In this document: piece by piece, positions 46,991-59,879 of the stretch | How positions within the stretch are numbered: the first letter of the stretch is position 1 | Layout of the letters: each line of letters opens with the position of its first letter | From: Paragonimus skrjabini miyazakii | Taxonomy: Eukaryota; Platyhelminthes; Trematoda; Plagiorchiida; Troglotrematidae | NCBI GenBank assembly: GCA_014338405.1 | Contig: JTDE01000299.1 | Location: 115,385 to 179,384 of the forward strand | Direction: 5' to 3' | DNA length: 64,000 bases | Notes under the pieces: model-generated | Databases searched by the model: none | What the model saw: only the letters and a program-made list of their open reading frames with translations | Told to the model about the DNA's origin: nothing | Position numbers and translations under genes: made by a program

Positions 46991-49900
46991 TCTCTGGAAT
47001 CAATTTATCATTGCATCATTCTAAACTTCTCTTTACACCCACAACGTTGTCAGTTCCCATTAGGTCTTTTTGAGGAATGGACCGCTCTTTTTGACGGTTC
47101 CTCAAAAGAAAACGAAAAAGTTCGACAATTCGACTTGACTGCATACAGCAAAAGTTCTCCGACTTTGTTTACTACCATAGTGAAAACATTTTTGTAGTCA
47201 TCCTCAAACCGGTTAGATTCATCAGAATCGATTCACCTTCTTCTCCAGTGTAATGTCGAGATATTGCTGATTAGTAGCCTTGTGGACTCGCAATAAGCTG
47301 GTGAGTGGGACAAAGTCACAAAATGTATACTTTCTCATTTGTCGTGTTTCAGGCAATTTGTTAGCCTTTAGTACATTTAATGCCTCTGGAGAAACTGTCA
47401 GTCACACCCGATGTACCTAGTTAGAAGCGGTATGCAAGCTTATCTGTATATCCCCTGTTGCTTTGACCAGCGTTCGACTCCGGATACTGACCACTTGTTA
47501 AGATTTTTCACGGTTTGACCAATTGGTTACCGCATACTGCTGCAATATGTGAAGTGAGCTTTCCGGTCCATCCATCCATCTAAGCAGCATTGATAAATCT
47601 GAGACTTCACTCTGCATGTCTGAAGATGACCCGGTTTTGATGAGCCACCTACAGTAAAAGCCTTCTTCTTAAGAACGTTCGCACTTCTCATAAATTTTAT
47701 AGGATACGTTGGTTAGTATATTCTACTTATTTGTATGTCGTGAAGGAGATGTTGATATGCAGAGATGTGACAATTAGACTAAGATGGACCCCAAATCAGT
47801 CAGTTAAGTAGTAACATTGTTGAACACTAGTTTCTTAGAAAATGACCTTAATGTCAAGTTTTAACAGTATCAGTCGTGACGGTAAATTCTATCATCTGCA
47901 TAACCATTTTCAGACTACCAGATTATCTGAATGGATGTTCAAACATGTCACTCAGTAGGATAGTGTACTGATAAAGGACGATCCCAATATGGCACTCATG
48001 AGATGTCAAGCAGTGACGCGTATTCGAGTATTGAGTCAACCATATGAAAATACAAGTAACATTAGAGTGTGCCTCAGCAAGAAACTGTTTCCCATGCGTC
48101 CACGTTACACTGATAAATGTGGCGTTCTGGAATTATCGTTATGTGCAAATGATTGTTTGTGTTCTTCGTGATGTTAAAGCAAACACCTCCTGTATCGATT
48201 GTTCGAGTGAATAATCTTTGTGCCACCCACGTTCTCGACTCACAAAAATGGCATTCAACAGTTCGATGAGGCAGGTTGTGAACCGGATCATTAAAATGTT
48301 ATATGACCGTGTGGATTTTAACTGTTGAACACATTTTTATATGGATGCCTATCAAACCTGTAAAGACATCTTAGTTCGGACTGTTCTCCTGAAAAAAAAG
48401 GTCAAAGCAATATCTTTTGTTGATAAAAAGTGATCTTACTACTGTACAGGCACTCGATATGGCACTTTTCCAGAGTGATCTATTAAGATGTAGTTGTTCT
48501 GTCTAATTTGAAACTTCTAGATATGGTTTGAATAAATGTTTCGGATCGACGATTCAAATGGAAAATATTTCTTTACTTGTAATTACTTTTCGAGCCATGA
48601 GATACCAGAGTTTCACAAGCAGATGGAAGTCGAAAACATGAATTCAACGGAAAAATCAACAGCGATCCCTTTTTATATGGACTGTCTTGGTGACAGCTAG
48701 CCGTCTCGCACGCGAAGAACCACAGTAAAGAAATTGATAGGGATGTTAGTAACCGATATCTGTACAAATTTCCACGAACCTAAACCAAGATATTCAAAGC
48801 GGTCACCATTAATCATTATCATAATTATCTCTGTATGTATAACCGCTTGAAACTTTCACCTACCAACCTTCTTGGTTTGTCGCCTTAATATTTGAGTAAC
48901 TAACCCCTCCAGTTTTACGGTTACCGTGACAAACATCAATATCCGATCAGGGAACAAGTGGTTCGATCAACTGTTGCTTAGCCTTTAACCCGAAGTGCCG
49001 GGTATGATCCACGTTACAAAGTTATGCCACACAATACTTAACTGTCGTGCTGACTCATTAATAAACAGCAACTAACTAATACAACGTAAATAACTATATT
49101 ACACTATATGTACGTCAGTGTCGTTTACTTACTATGTGTCAGTGGAGTAATTTGGTGCATGCTGTTGTTATCAGCGGAGGATGGATGATAGGACAACGTT
49201 AAAATAACAGTCTCAGGAGCTGTTTGCGTCAATGAATTGAATAGTATCTATCGATGGGAATTCCATTAGATTCCACTGACTACGTTCTAGTGAACGATCA
49301 CAAACAGATCCAGCTAATATGAGTGAAAAAGTGAGTTAGACGAGGACCAAAGTGTTCCAAGCTACCATACTTCAGCCAACGGGTTAAGGCAATGATTCAA
49401 GAAAATAACTGAACATAAAAATAATGCGCTTTGATAAAACCGTTTACGCACGGCGTCTTTGAAAAACAAACATGTTGTGCCAACAGACCTATCATTATTT
49501 CAGTTGATTATTGAGCAACAAACTTTGGTGGCTGTTATATGGGGAGCCCAGTCTAGTATCGTCCCCTACCGTTTTTCCCCACCTCTGTTGGGCAGTATTA
49601 CTCTAATCTGGTAAAGCAAATTCAAACCGCCATTCTCGCATTCCCGTTCCAATAGACGCCCATCAACTATATTCGTCTGTGTTCATCTTAAGTAAACTCT
49701 CATACATATTTTATCCTCGCTTTAAACATGAAATGTAAACACGAATCTCATGACATTCAAGTTTCGTTTGAAGTTATTTCAACCAAAACTGTTTGCCGGA
49801 TGACGGCACGGTTTCAGAAGACAAATCATAACAAAACAGTCTGGCAGAACCAAACATTCAATTAAAAGACCCGTACAAACGTCAATCATGCGATAGTTTC

Positions 49901-50403
49901 TGTGTACTGGTACTTCTGTTCATCGTCAACAAACTACACACGTGCACAAACACAGACAAACAATTTCGAGACATTTCACCCTAAAAGTCAACAGTATATC
50001 CATCTGTTTGACTGTGACCAGTATGGCTGTGTTTTTATCAAGGTGGCAAATCAGCAAAAAGCTTGAATGACAAACGTCTATCAGAATTTTTAGGCAATCT
50101 TAATTATGTTAATTGTTGTGCATTGGCCATCCTTGTTATGTTTCAGGCATTGACCCTATAATCAATGTGTTCTCACCTGGTATTGCCTCGTTTATGAATC
50201 ATCATTCACTAGGATTTTTAACAAGGGCTTCAGACATTAATCAGATAATCATCACCATAAATCATGTGGGCAAAGTTGTGTAAACTTGAACACCGCATGG
50301 CAACAATGATGACAACGCATGATAACTAGATCTCAACAGAAAAACAATCAACAGTTCGGTAGCTTGCAAATCACATCAAATAATACTCACATTTGCAGTC
50401 TGG
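46991..50403. other. Non-coding stretch, no gene recognised
   Basis: Short ORFs only. A short CCATCCATCCATC run occurs near 47566. Nothing else recognised. Confidence 0.4.
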
Positions 50404-50499
50404 TTAGTATAAACAGATGACCTCATTATTCGTCTGTTGTTTGATGTGCGACTTCACGGTCTCAGACAACTTTGATTGGCTCTCGCAGTTGTTTTTGTC
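50404..50499 (-). CDS. Candidate short terminal exon, function unknown
   Basis: On the minus strand a pyrimidine-rich acceptor (GATTTTTGTTTGCCAG) is followed by a single open frame reading DKNNCESQSKLSETVKSHIK, then QQTNNEVICLY and a TAA at 50406-50404. The other two phases close quickly. A GTGAGT just beyond the stop could be a donor if the stop is not used. Support is the acceptor and phase only. Confidence 0.3.
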   Translation of the reverse strand, partial: DKNNCESQSKLSETVKSHIKQQTNNEVICLY

Positions 50500-50762
50500 C
50501 TGGCAAACAAAAATCCTTTTCGCTGAAACCGACAAAGTTTGGAATAATTTCAGTTATTTTTGGTAGTAGAGTGGTTGAATAGTATAAGATTATCGACTGC
50601 AGAAAGTTGCATGAGAATCGGATAAACTGTGGTTTACTCTAACAAAACGGATCATTCGATACTTCGAGTCTTCCGGTACACCAATGCGACTTGTTCAGCA
50701 TGTGGTTCGACTCACCCAGATAGGTAAGGCTGAAAGGGATTCGGAACAGACAAACTTTGCTC
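50500..50762. other. Short non-coding segment
   Basis: Nothing recognised. Confidence 0.4.
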
Positions 50763-51293
50763 TATACCTTTTTCCATACTGGTTTCTCTTTTAGGCATAA
50801 GAATGTATCTTTCGTGTAAAAGCCTTTCGTTTTAGTGCAGTAGAATTTCTCCATTGTATTTTCAGGCTGTAGAACTGGCTAATGATTTGTCTAGTGGACT
50901 CAGATTTTACTGTCTTTTTGATTGCGACTGCACGCATTGGCTGCTGCACTAGGGCAATGTCCGAGGGAACACTTGAGTTGTGAAGGCCGTCATGTGGTCC
51001 AATCATTGGCTTGTGCTCTCTGCCATCTCTGGGCTGGACTCTATACCCCGAGTGGACCACATGACGGCCTTCACAACTCAAGTGTCCCCTCGGCCATCGC
51101 CCTATCACAGTAGCCAATGCGTGCATTCGCAATCAAAGAGGCCTCAAAATATATGAGCCCACTAGGCCAATCATAAACCACTTCCACAGCCTGAAAATAC
51201 AATGAAGAAATTCTACTGCACTAAAACGAAAGGCTTTTACACGAAAGATACATTCTTATGCCTAAAAGAGAAACCAGTATGGAAAAAGGTATA
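50763..51293. mobile_element. Foldback-type element, long inverted repeat
   Basis: The left arm 50763-51001 is repeated inverted as the right arm 51053-51293, with a 51-bp loop. The outer 107 bp of the arms (starting TATACCTTTTTCCATACTGG) differ at one position. The following 55-60 bp are clearly diverged, and the inner 75 bp are similar again. The arms begin and end with TA-TACC and GGTA-TA, compatible with TA target-site duplication, so a non-autonomous Tc1/mariner-type MITE is possible. Open frames on both strands here only reflect the symmetry. No transposase is encoded. Confidence 0.85.
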
Positions 51294-52257
51294 CTAATTG
51301 AGTTCTGTAACCATCAAAGCACTAACAGTTCCAGATCCCTTGATCAGATGTTGAAAGACAGTTGCAGTTGGCTGCCTTTACGATAGTCAGAATAGACTAC
51401 TGCCGAAAACAAGCACTCTATGGGACCTAACATTTACTACCTGGTTAAAATCTACAGTTAGTGCACACCAACTACCTTGATTGCCAGTTTACTTTCAGGT
51501 TTTGAGCATGTGAGACGACTGTGTTGATCATTACTTCAGTGATCACATAATGAACATGTCCGAATTTTCAATTCGGAAGATTCAGCCACAACTGTTCTTG
51601 AGCAATTCCCTAGCTGGCCGAATGTTATGGCCTAAAACGTGGAACTGGTAATTTGTTTCCAAATGTTTATACTGTGGCGGTAATTACGTAATTATCGGTC
51701 ATGAATGAGAGATCTCTGAGTGTGTGCGAACTAGTTACCAAAGCTAATACAACTCCACTAAAGTATTTTTGCTATTCACGTCAATCGCGGTCGACGGCAA
51801 ACCAGTACTGAATGATCCAGTTGCTGACCTCAGATTTACCGTCCAAGATGACACTTTCTAGATGAAAGCGTAAGCTGACTTAACATTGCTGCAAACAATC
51901 ACATAAGCACAAGTTTTCAACTTTAGGATGTCTTGTCATTTTCGGTTATGTTGCTGTCAAGTTCAACTGTCCCAAGTTGGTTCTCCGAGTTTCAACAGCG
52001 GACGGAGTCACACGGCTACTGTGCACAGGGGTGGGTGACAGGCACAGGGATTGTTTGGCTGCTACGGAGGCAGAGGACACAGAGCTACCGGGTGCGAGGC
52101 ACAAACGAGGCTAGCACACCTGTACTCAGTTGCTAGGTTGACAGCAACGCGGGCTAACGCGTACATGATGAACCCTGAGCGTGTTGGTGTGCTTGTACGA
52201 CGCAGAACGTACACAAACAAAACCTCTGACTGATCGGTTGTCTGTCTGCAGGTATAT
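51294..52257. other. Non-coding stretch, no gene recognised
   Basis: Mostly AT-rich. From about 52010 it becomes more GC-rich with overlapping open frames, just upstream of the candidate exon that follows. Confidence 0.4.
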
Positions 52258-52368
52258 GAGTGACCCACTCAGATTGGGATTGGCCTCGGAAGACGGCAAC
52301 GTCGTCCGAACAGTCAGATATGTAGGGCAAAGCTTGTCTCAGGTGTCAGAGCAGCAGTCATGCGAATA
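52252..52368 (+). CDS. Candidate terminal exon, function unknown
   Basis: A good acceptor, GTTGTCTGTCTGCAG, precedes an open frame reading YMSDPLRLGLASEDGNVVRT, then VRYVGQSLSQVSEQQSCE and a stop at 52367-52369. Local base composition is richer in GC than the surroundings. It could also begin at the ATG at 52257 as an independent short ORF. No family recognised. Confidence 0.3.
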
Positions 52369-52929
52369 ACAATCTGACGGCTTTCGTAACAGCCGAAGTT
52401 TGGACTGGAACACCCAGAATGATCGATCAATCGATCATGATCTCCAAGTCTGGGAAAGTAATGTCCAAAGTACGTAGCGGATCCATTGTGGCTTTGGGTG
52501 ATTTAACCTTGACTGGGGGAACAAACTGCCCCATGTAAACAGTGTATGAATCCGCTGGCTATCGTACTAACAAAACAGTACAACTGAGGGTAGACTTGGT
52601 GCAAACAACCGTATTCCGGTACTATGGTTAGTCTAGTTAAGGGTAGACACTGAGAGTGGTTGACCAAGCATGAACATTTGTCAACTGGTAGAAAACACAA
52701 GAATCAGCCGAGCAAACCATAACAGAAACCGGTTGTTGGGCGCAGACCATCTGTTCGCTTCATTTCATCAACATTTTCTGAAGGTTTACTCATGAGTAGT
52801 CACATAAATTTTCCAGCTAGCTCCTTTCAAGAATAAACGCTACACTCGCGTTTCGCACGTGTTGGAACTTGTCAATTGTATGTACCTTTGTCACGGCTGG
52901 GATTTAAAATCCAGATAAAGTCTTCTTGA
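52369..52929. other. Non-coding stretch, no gene recognised
   Basis: Nothing recognised. Confidence 0.4.
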
Positions 52930-53165
52930 GACTACTGTGTCAATTAGTGTTTCCTTTCGACATGGAGAGGCAGCCAGTGCATTATATGCAAGCGAACATG
53001 GTTGAACGTTTAAACAAGATATTCAGTCGTGTCTAATGTAAGATCACTGTTGCAGTGCTCAACATAATTGATCCATGAGAAAGTGGACTACAGCCTAACT
53101 CACTGCCGTGCAAGGATACGCACTACTGACGAGCTTCAACGAGAGCGTAAAGCAAGTCTAAAGCT
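52930..53165 (+). mobile_element. HHR-SINE, copy 9
   Basis: It starts in the 5' linker (GTGTTTCCTTTCGAC, then GGTTGAACGTTT and GTCGTGTCTAATGTAAG), passes through a degraded tRNA-like part (B box poorly kept) and GCCGTGCAAGGATACGCACT, and ends just after the hammerhead. The core CTGACGA (53126-53132) and stem II (GCTTCAACGAGAGC) are kept, but GAAA is interrupted to GTAAA, predicting inactivity. The end right after the ribozyme again matches a break close to the cleavage region. Confidence 0.65.
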
Positions 53166-54057
53166 ATTTTTACAAAGAAGCCTGTATAATTACGAAAGTT
53201 GCAATCGGTTGAATACTGTATTCAGTTTATATTAGCCAAATCATCCAAACGTTAAATCAGTTCTGATGATTGCATGTTCGAACTTCTTTCTGATATCTAC
53301 AGTAAGATGTGGGTAGGAGTAAAAATGCACGGTACCGTACCGACTAAAATAACATGGAGAGATTTTTCAACCAGAACAACATTCTCGCGCTTTTGGTCAA
53401 AACAACCAACGAAAGTGGCATTCATTTTCAAGCCAACCGTGACATTTAGATAGCAAAAGTTTCATCTCAAAGTACTTTAATGTCATCAATGGCTCAAAGA
53501 ATATGTGTAGCCAAATATGCTGGCTGTGACGAGGTTTGTTTGTTTGTTGTATTGATGTCAAGATCTGTAAGCGAATGAAGATCAAAACCGTTTACAGGAA
53601 CTGCCAAAACCGCCAACATTTTCAACCAGTCCAATAAAAAGCTTATGTAACAAAATGCAAATTATCTAAAATCCAGTTAAGTGAACAACAGAAATAAGTT
53701 ATTCCGCTGTACAAATCAATGAAAGGAAGCTATGGATTGATTTCACCTTGTACAAACTCTTCAGTGTCAAATGCATGGCAAAGAAACGAACAATACTGAT
53801 AGCGGTTACAGCAAAATGTTTTTCGTAAATCACGTGACCGAAATTTTTGGAGCATCAGGACATCGTATGAACTACTGTAAAACCGAAACAATGAGTTCTC
53901 GATATAAACTTCACAACTTCATAAGTTTACACGATACATCGGGTAACATGTAACTGTCTGTTTATAAGTGGATACTGCACTCAATATGGTTTATATAACA
54001 AAATTGAGTCGTACACTAATAAGTGGAAGAATACAGTCGAATACAGAGAAGAACACC
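53166..54057. other. Non-coding stretch, no gene recognised
   Basis: Short ORFs only. Confidence 0.4.
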
Positions 54058-54279
54058 ACGGTTGACGGATTAGCCTGCCACAGTGACATGAGCCAAAGGG
54101 CGCTCGTGTATAACACTTACTGTAAGTGGCTTGCTCTGAATCACATATAGCTACACACTCCCGGTTGGCGGCATCCGAATGGATTAGCCTGCCATAGTGA
54201 CCGAAGCCAAAGGACGCCTGCGCTTCACCCCATCACCCCAAGTGGCTTGTGCTGCACCAGTTGCGGTTCCACACACACA
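54058..54279. repeat. Imperfect tandem duplication, two units of about 100-118 bp
   Basis: Unit 1 (54058-54156) and unit 2 (54162-54279) share CGGTTG-CGG, GGATTAGCCTGCCA-AGTGAC, AGCCAAAGG-CGC, AAGTGGCTTG-TCTG/GCTGC and a CACAC end in the same order. They differ by small indels and substitutions. Origin unknown. Confidence 0.6.
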
Positions 54280-57200
54280 TCAGGCATCCAGTGTAAACCC
54301 GAAGGAATAAGACCAGTAGGTATGTGAGTGAGGCTTTTGTGTCGAGCCACAGCGAGAACGGTATATCACTCTAATTCAATTAATGCACCTACGACTTATA
54401 ACGCTGTCTGTTTATGTGATAAATGTATGGGTCTCGGAGTGGGTCGATCTTTCCTTCCTTCAAAAGAGTGTCACAAACACTTACACAAGTCAGGTCGGTC
54501 TGTGGTCATTAGCATGGTTGAGACAGATCAACAATTAGTGTGGATAGACACTGTACACGTTGTACAGAGAAGGTCTCTATAAACACCATTAGCCGATTAC
54601 TGATAGTTGCGCAAACAATATCGAAAAGCGTTAACTCTGTGTTTCGCATCCAAAATTCTTCGTGCGATCATTGAAGCTGGCTGGCGATCTCATGACGGTT
54701 CCGTAAAGGGTCTGACATTTTGACTTATCATAACTAATCCTTTTCGGAATATAGCCCGTTGTTCGATGACGCATTCACCTCTTTGTTCTGTTCATTTCCA
54801 CATTGCTAATTGTAACACACAGTTGTAAAGATGCAGAACATTGATAAATCGTGCAAACCCAATTCGTTGTTTCCTTTCGTACTGTAAGTTCTTTTATGTA
54901 TAAGCTGGGTTTTAGATATGTGACATCTATAAAGATATATGAGGCTTGATTGCTTATTGTTAGCAGTTAGAGGCATCTATACGGAATCAGATCTCGATTG
55001 AAGAACGAACAACCGAGGAAGTCAGTAATCAGTCACCAATCAACAGTTGCTGAGTCATTCACCATATTTGAGCTTCGTGTCGATCTAGTGTTTCTTTTGT
55101 TAACTCAAACCGAAAAGAGTCATTTTCACCTGAATCGAAAACCGGTTTATTCCATCTTAACTCTGTCTAATAGCACTGATGTGATATCGCAGTTTTTCGA
55201 TTCAGGCTAAACATAAATAACACATAATGAATGGACAAATTAATGAGCACTACAGACCGTGTTATCTAGTGTGTGCTCATTACACTAGAACCTTCTTGCA
55301 CACGGTTGTTCTTTAACTAGTGAAATTACAAGAATACGGATAACTTGAGTTGATACCCTCATCCGAGATGGTGTGATACGTAGATGAATTTGATGTCGAG
55401 ATTAAAGCCCTTATCTAACACTCGTAATTTAGGCCAATAAAAATGAGAAGCCTTGTGACGTTGGGTCGAGATTGACCCAGTACTAAATAATGTCAGTCAG
55501 TTGTCTATATATGGTTGGAAAAATTGTCTCAAAATATCATACTGGTTTTCATCCGATTACTAGTGTTGAACCAGAAATGCAGGTATACTCTCAGGTAAGA
55601 TGGTTGACTAGTAACACAACTGAATCTTAAGTACTTTGCCTTGTAAGATTTACACAGCTTACATCAAAAAAGAATTTTTGGAAAATTATGGGTTCAATAT
55701 ATTCTCAACAAAATTGTGATAACAGTCCGTTTTTTACTTACATTTAATTTCAATCTTACACCTAACGTACCCGTTTTTTGGAATCACAATTCTGACACTC
55801 AATGCACAGCAAAATGTAACAATTCGAACAGGATTGTTAGTATTTTTAAAAATTTAGTCATCAAAACAAGACATTTAATCACAATACTACTGTTTATTCG
55901 TCTTGTATGATTTACCTTTGGAGGCAAATAGTAATACCATGTTCTGTCAGTGTCTGTTGGAAACCGTATGTGATGTTCTGATATGCTGTCGACAACAGAA
56001 TGTTGCATAATTCATTTTGACTTTACTGTTCTCGCTCAAATGTGAATATCGAAAATCAGCCGCAGAACCGTGTATCTCTGTTTATTTGTCATGCATAAAT
56101 GAGTCAACGGTTTGCAATCGGGACTAAATGGATACAACTGACTGATCAATCCAGTACACGTAGCGCAAGGAACAGAACCGATGTTGCCGTGAAGTTGAAC
56201 GCGGTTTTGTGGAACTGACTGCTGAGAAACGACCTGCGTTTACAGTTGGTATTTAAAAATTATGATAGAAAAACTCCGTCGCACTGACATACGAATCGGT
56301 TGTTTCTGTAGTATGAAGCATAACCAATTCATCTACGTCCGTAACTGTGAATGCACTACCAACTATTAACAACCATCTATCGCAGAGTTTTTTCAATAAA
56401 GCACATAAGCTCTTTCCAAAGATCATGTCGGCACTCCTCCATACACTCTACATTTACTAGTCACTAAACAGCGCGGATACCTACTAGGTTGTCCGTACGG
56501 TCCCAACTACTTTGATCAACGATACAACTGCTCCCATTCCACAGTACTCAAATCAGGGAAACCAAACCACCACAACATTCTCTGATTGGCTTTTGTCGAA
56601 ACATCACCTAGTATGTTGATTAATATTACAGAACTAGGTGTTATATTGAACGTCATTTGGTGGACTCTGCGCTCGAATGACTTTGACGGTTTTCCTATTT
56701 CTCTCTTATTTGCTCTGGAAACTACGGACAGCGTATCCGAACCCCTAAGTGGTTTACTAATCTGACGTAAGCTCGAATTCCTTAGTCTAGAAGAAAAAAA
56801 TTGATTGTTTTCAAATCCATTGACGCATCTTCCGATATACTATGTGAATAGGAAATATCTTGTTAGACTGACGGTGCGTCTTAGCATCAGTGGAATCACT
56901 CGTCTATTTCTCATTATCTGTGTATACTGAAAGCCTGTACTTTCTCGGATAATAGGTTGGGAGACTAACTGTTTTTCTAACGTAAACGTGACTTAGATAA
57001 AATTACAAGTGTATCACTGTCAATCTTACGAGCTTTTTGTTAATTGAAAATAGACGAATGTCTTCCGAAACGATCTCAGTGTAGTGACATCTGTTAATCA
57101 ATAACCAAAAACGGGCACTTTGTGATCCAGTGGTGTGAATTAGCTTATAAAATATTGAGTACACTTAGTTGTATGTTGTACAAGGTGTAATCACAGTTGC

Positions 57201-59407
57201 CCGACGTGGGCAAACACACTAAACAGTAGATAGAATGGTATGCTATACATTCTTTGAACCAACAAAATTACTGAACACTGTAGCCTTGGGGAATCCAAAC
57301 TTGGATGCATCTAAATCACATATAATTGGTCAGACGAAACACTTAGTTTATAGGATTCCACCTCCTTCTCATAGTTGTTGCCGTCATTGATATTGTATAT
57401 TGTCTATAAAACGCTTATCTAGAATAGTTTTTATAGAAAAATACACTTTTTCCTCATTTCAAACGTGATCAGTTTCCCGAGAAAAGTCCAGTACAATAGA
57501 TGAAAACTGTACCACACATTCCGACATGTTTTCTGCTTGGCAGATAAATACATGTCCACGCATGTTACACGCAGTAAAGTTCTCTCGCCAAATACAAAGT
57601 GGAAGCATCAGTCTCGAAAAAAATACTCCGGATTTGTTGCATAGTAGATTGGGAGTATTTCATTTTCTGACTAATTTTGTGTGCAAAATGATCCAGACAG
57701 ATAAAAATTGACCCCTGAACTCAGAGCTCACAACACTGTTTTACCGGGATGTAGTATACAGAGTTGACTGTTGTTTTTCACTTCGCTATTATACTTCACC
57801 TCCATACAAAGAACGCTCATAAGAGATTCGAAGGTGTTCCTAGTAGATGAGTGTGCCTGGTTGGAAGTGAAACAGGCTCGTTTATCAAATATACAATTTA
57901 ACTAAGTGACCCCGCAGTTTTGTGAACCTCATCGGAACATTACTGATGGCTTGCAATCATAGCTTTCAAGTTCTTGTTGATATAACCACTAGGGGTAGAG
58001 GGTAGAGAAACTAAGACGTGGTATACATTTTTTTATGGAAATTCAGGAATCAGGTTTGAAGGTAGCTAACATGTATTGTGATTGTCTATCATTAGTAGAG
58101 AGAAGTGATCAAGTATCATCTGTTACAATCCTTGCTTTTCCATACAACCGAGTAACGCATATTGAAACATTGTCACTTTTACGAACACTTCTTATTCGTC
58201 GCACGAAAATAAGCGAGCACTTGTCACTTGTCTAAATGTAACCCTCAATACTTCTATCAAGTCAAAGGTATCACAAAACACATTAAACGTTGAAACCAAG
58301 ACGTACAAAGCAGAACCGAACAGATAACGGAAAGTGCCCGTGATCAAAATATCTGTTCCTCAGTGACGTTGAAAAGTTGTTGTTTTCAGACCAGAAGACC
58401 ACAGAGGAGGTGATGTCCTCCTTGTCTAATGTGTTTTGCGCTGCATGATGCCCATGGCGCTGAGGTTTCTTGTATGGGGAACCAATGCATAACCAAATAT
58501 CTTTTTGCTCAGTATATTAGGCACGAGAGTGAGTACTATCTCGTTGCCAATCATTGCGGTGCTTATTCATGAATCTAGTTGCTAATAAGTTGGCGGAAGA
58601 TGACACTTTTATCGAGTAATTAAGACCCACATTTGATTGCAGGTGACGCATTTCACTGCATAATGCTACAGACCTACTTCAGGCTGAAAACCTACGAACA
58701 AAACGATGGGGATCCTTTAGGGGAACCATTAACGTCATAAGAATGTAAACTTGCTGGCTGTTCCGATTCCATTTATGGTAGTCAAGCAGTTACATAAAAT
58801 GAATGCTTACATGTTGACAGATCTGACAGGTCTACTGGACAGACTTTTGTAAAAAAGCACTAATGCACCAAACAGAAACACAGTGCGCCAAGCGGCCAAC
58901 CAAAAACGAATCAGTCGCACGCATGGGATAAGGAATTTTTGTTGTACCAATTCTGCCCACATACAGCATGAATGTCCCAACTGGTTGAACTGACACGTCA
59001 GAGCGGTTGTCACTATTCAATCTGTTTACCGCGTTATTTGCAGAGTTTCCAAGAAGGCCTTGGCGACCCATCAAATGGCTTGACCTTAAGCTCGGGCAGA
59101 CCTTCAGACAAAATGAGTTACTTGAGTGAATCTCCCGACGTTCCGACAACGACACTCACTCGACCGGACTGAGTTGATGATTGAAAAGTTCCTATCTCAT
59201 CGCGTTTTTCTGGTTCTATTGAAACAACTTCTCATTCGGAGTGTTCGTAGACATTCAGCAATCCCTGCTTTAGCTAAGAACTTTATCTGCGTGGCTAATA
59301 CTGCTTCGCTGCAGGCAACAATTCTTCTTGTCTCAGTTGTGTCTCGAAGATTGACAGAGTAGGAAATTCCTGTGAAACACAATGTTTACAAGTCTTGTTT
59401 ATCTCTT
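54280..59407. other. Non-coding stretch, no gene recognised
   Basis: Short ORFs only. 58.8-59.4 kb has several overlapping open frames on both strands, but no motif lets me choose among them. Confidence 0.4.
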
Positions 59408-59879
59408 TTAATCGCTGTACCCCTGAGTCAGAACAGCAGAAATATCACAACTCTTAGCCAGGTCCTTAGAAGTATAAGAATTGAAAAAAGGAAAACTGTC
59501 AAGATTAAAATAGCCAAGAATATCACGGGGTGACTGACCGTCTGCTGTTCCAGACGTTGAGTTTTGGGGATAACAGAGAGGCGACACACGTTCCATCAGC
59601 GGTCGCATTTTCAACAGACGAGAACCCGTACGAAAAATTTTTAAGCAGGGAGGATTTTCCACCATCATAAGGCGAGGGGAAGACCGTCTTAAGATCGGTG
59701 TGATCTCCAGTTAAAATGGATTCTCTAGTCTGGATCCTCTTGAACTTCCCTTGGCAATGCATTATTCCCTCAAGGGTTGCAGATGATTGTCCACTTCTAA
59801 AGAAAACGAAGTTCGTAACTGACTTGGAACCTCGTAATGCAAAGCTATTGGATCGCTCCTGACACTTGTCGGTCATCAC
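59408..59879 (-). CDS. Candidate coding region in two overlapping frames, unknown
   Basis: Two minus-strand frames overlap: 59879-59523 (reads SGQSSATLEGIMHCQGKFKR) and 59668-59408 (reads SPRDILGYFNLDSFPFFNSY, ends AVLTQGYSD). Each is long for this window and protein-like. They could be adjacent exons joined by an unrecognised short intron, a frameshifted pseudogene, or chance. No domain or clear splice pair was found. Confidence 0.2.

Noticed and set aside
50791..51132. Open frames of 113 and 63 codons on opposite strands as genes
   Set aside because: They lie in the arms of the inverted repeat and mirror each other; they are explained by the symmetry.
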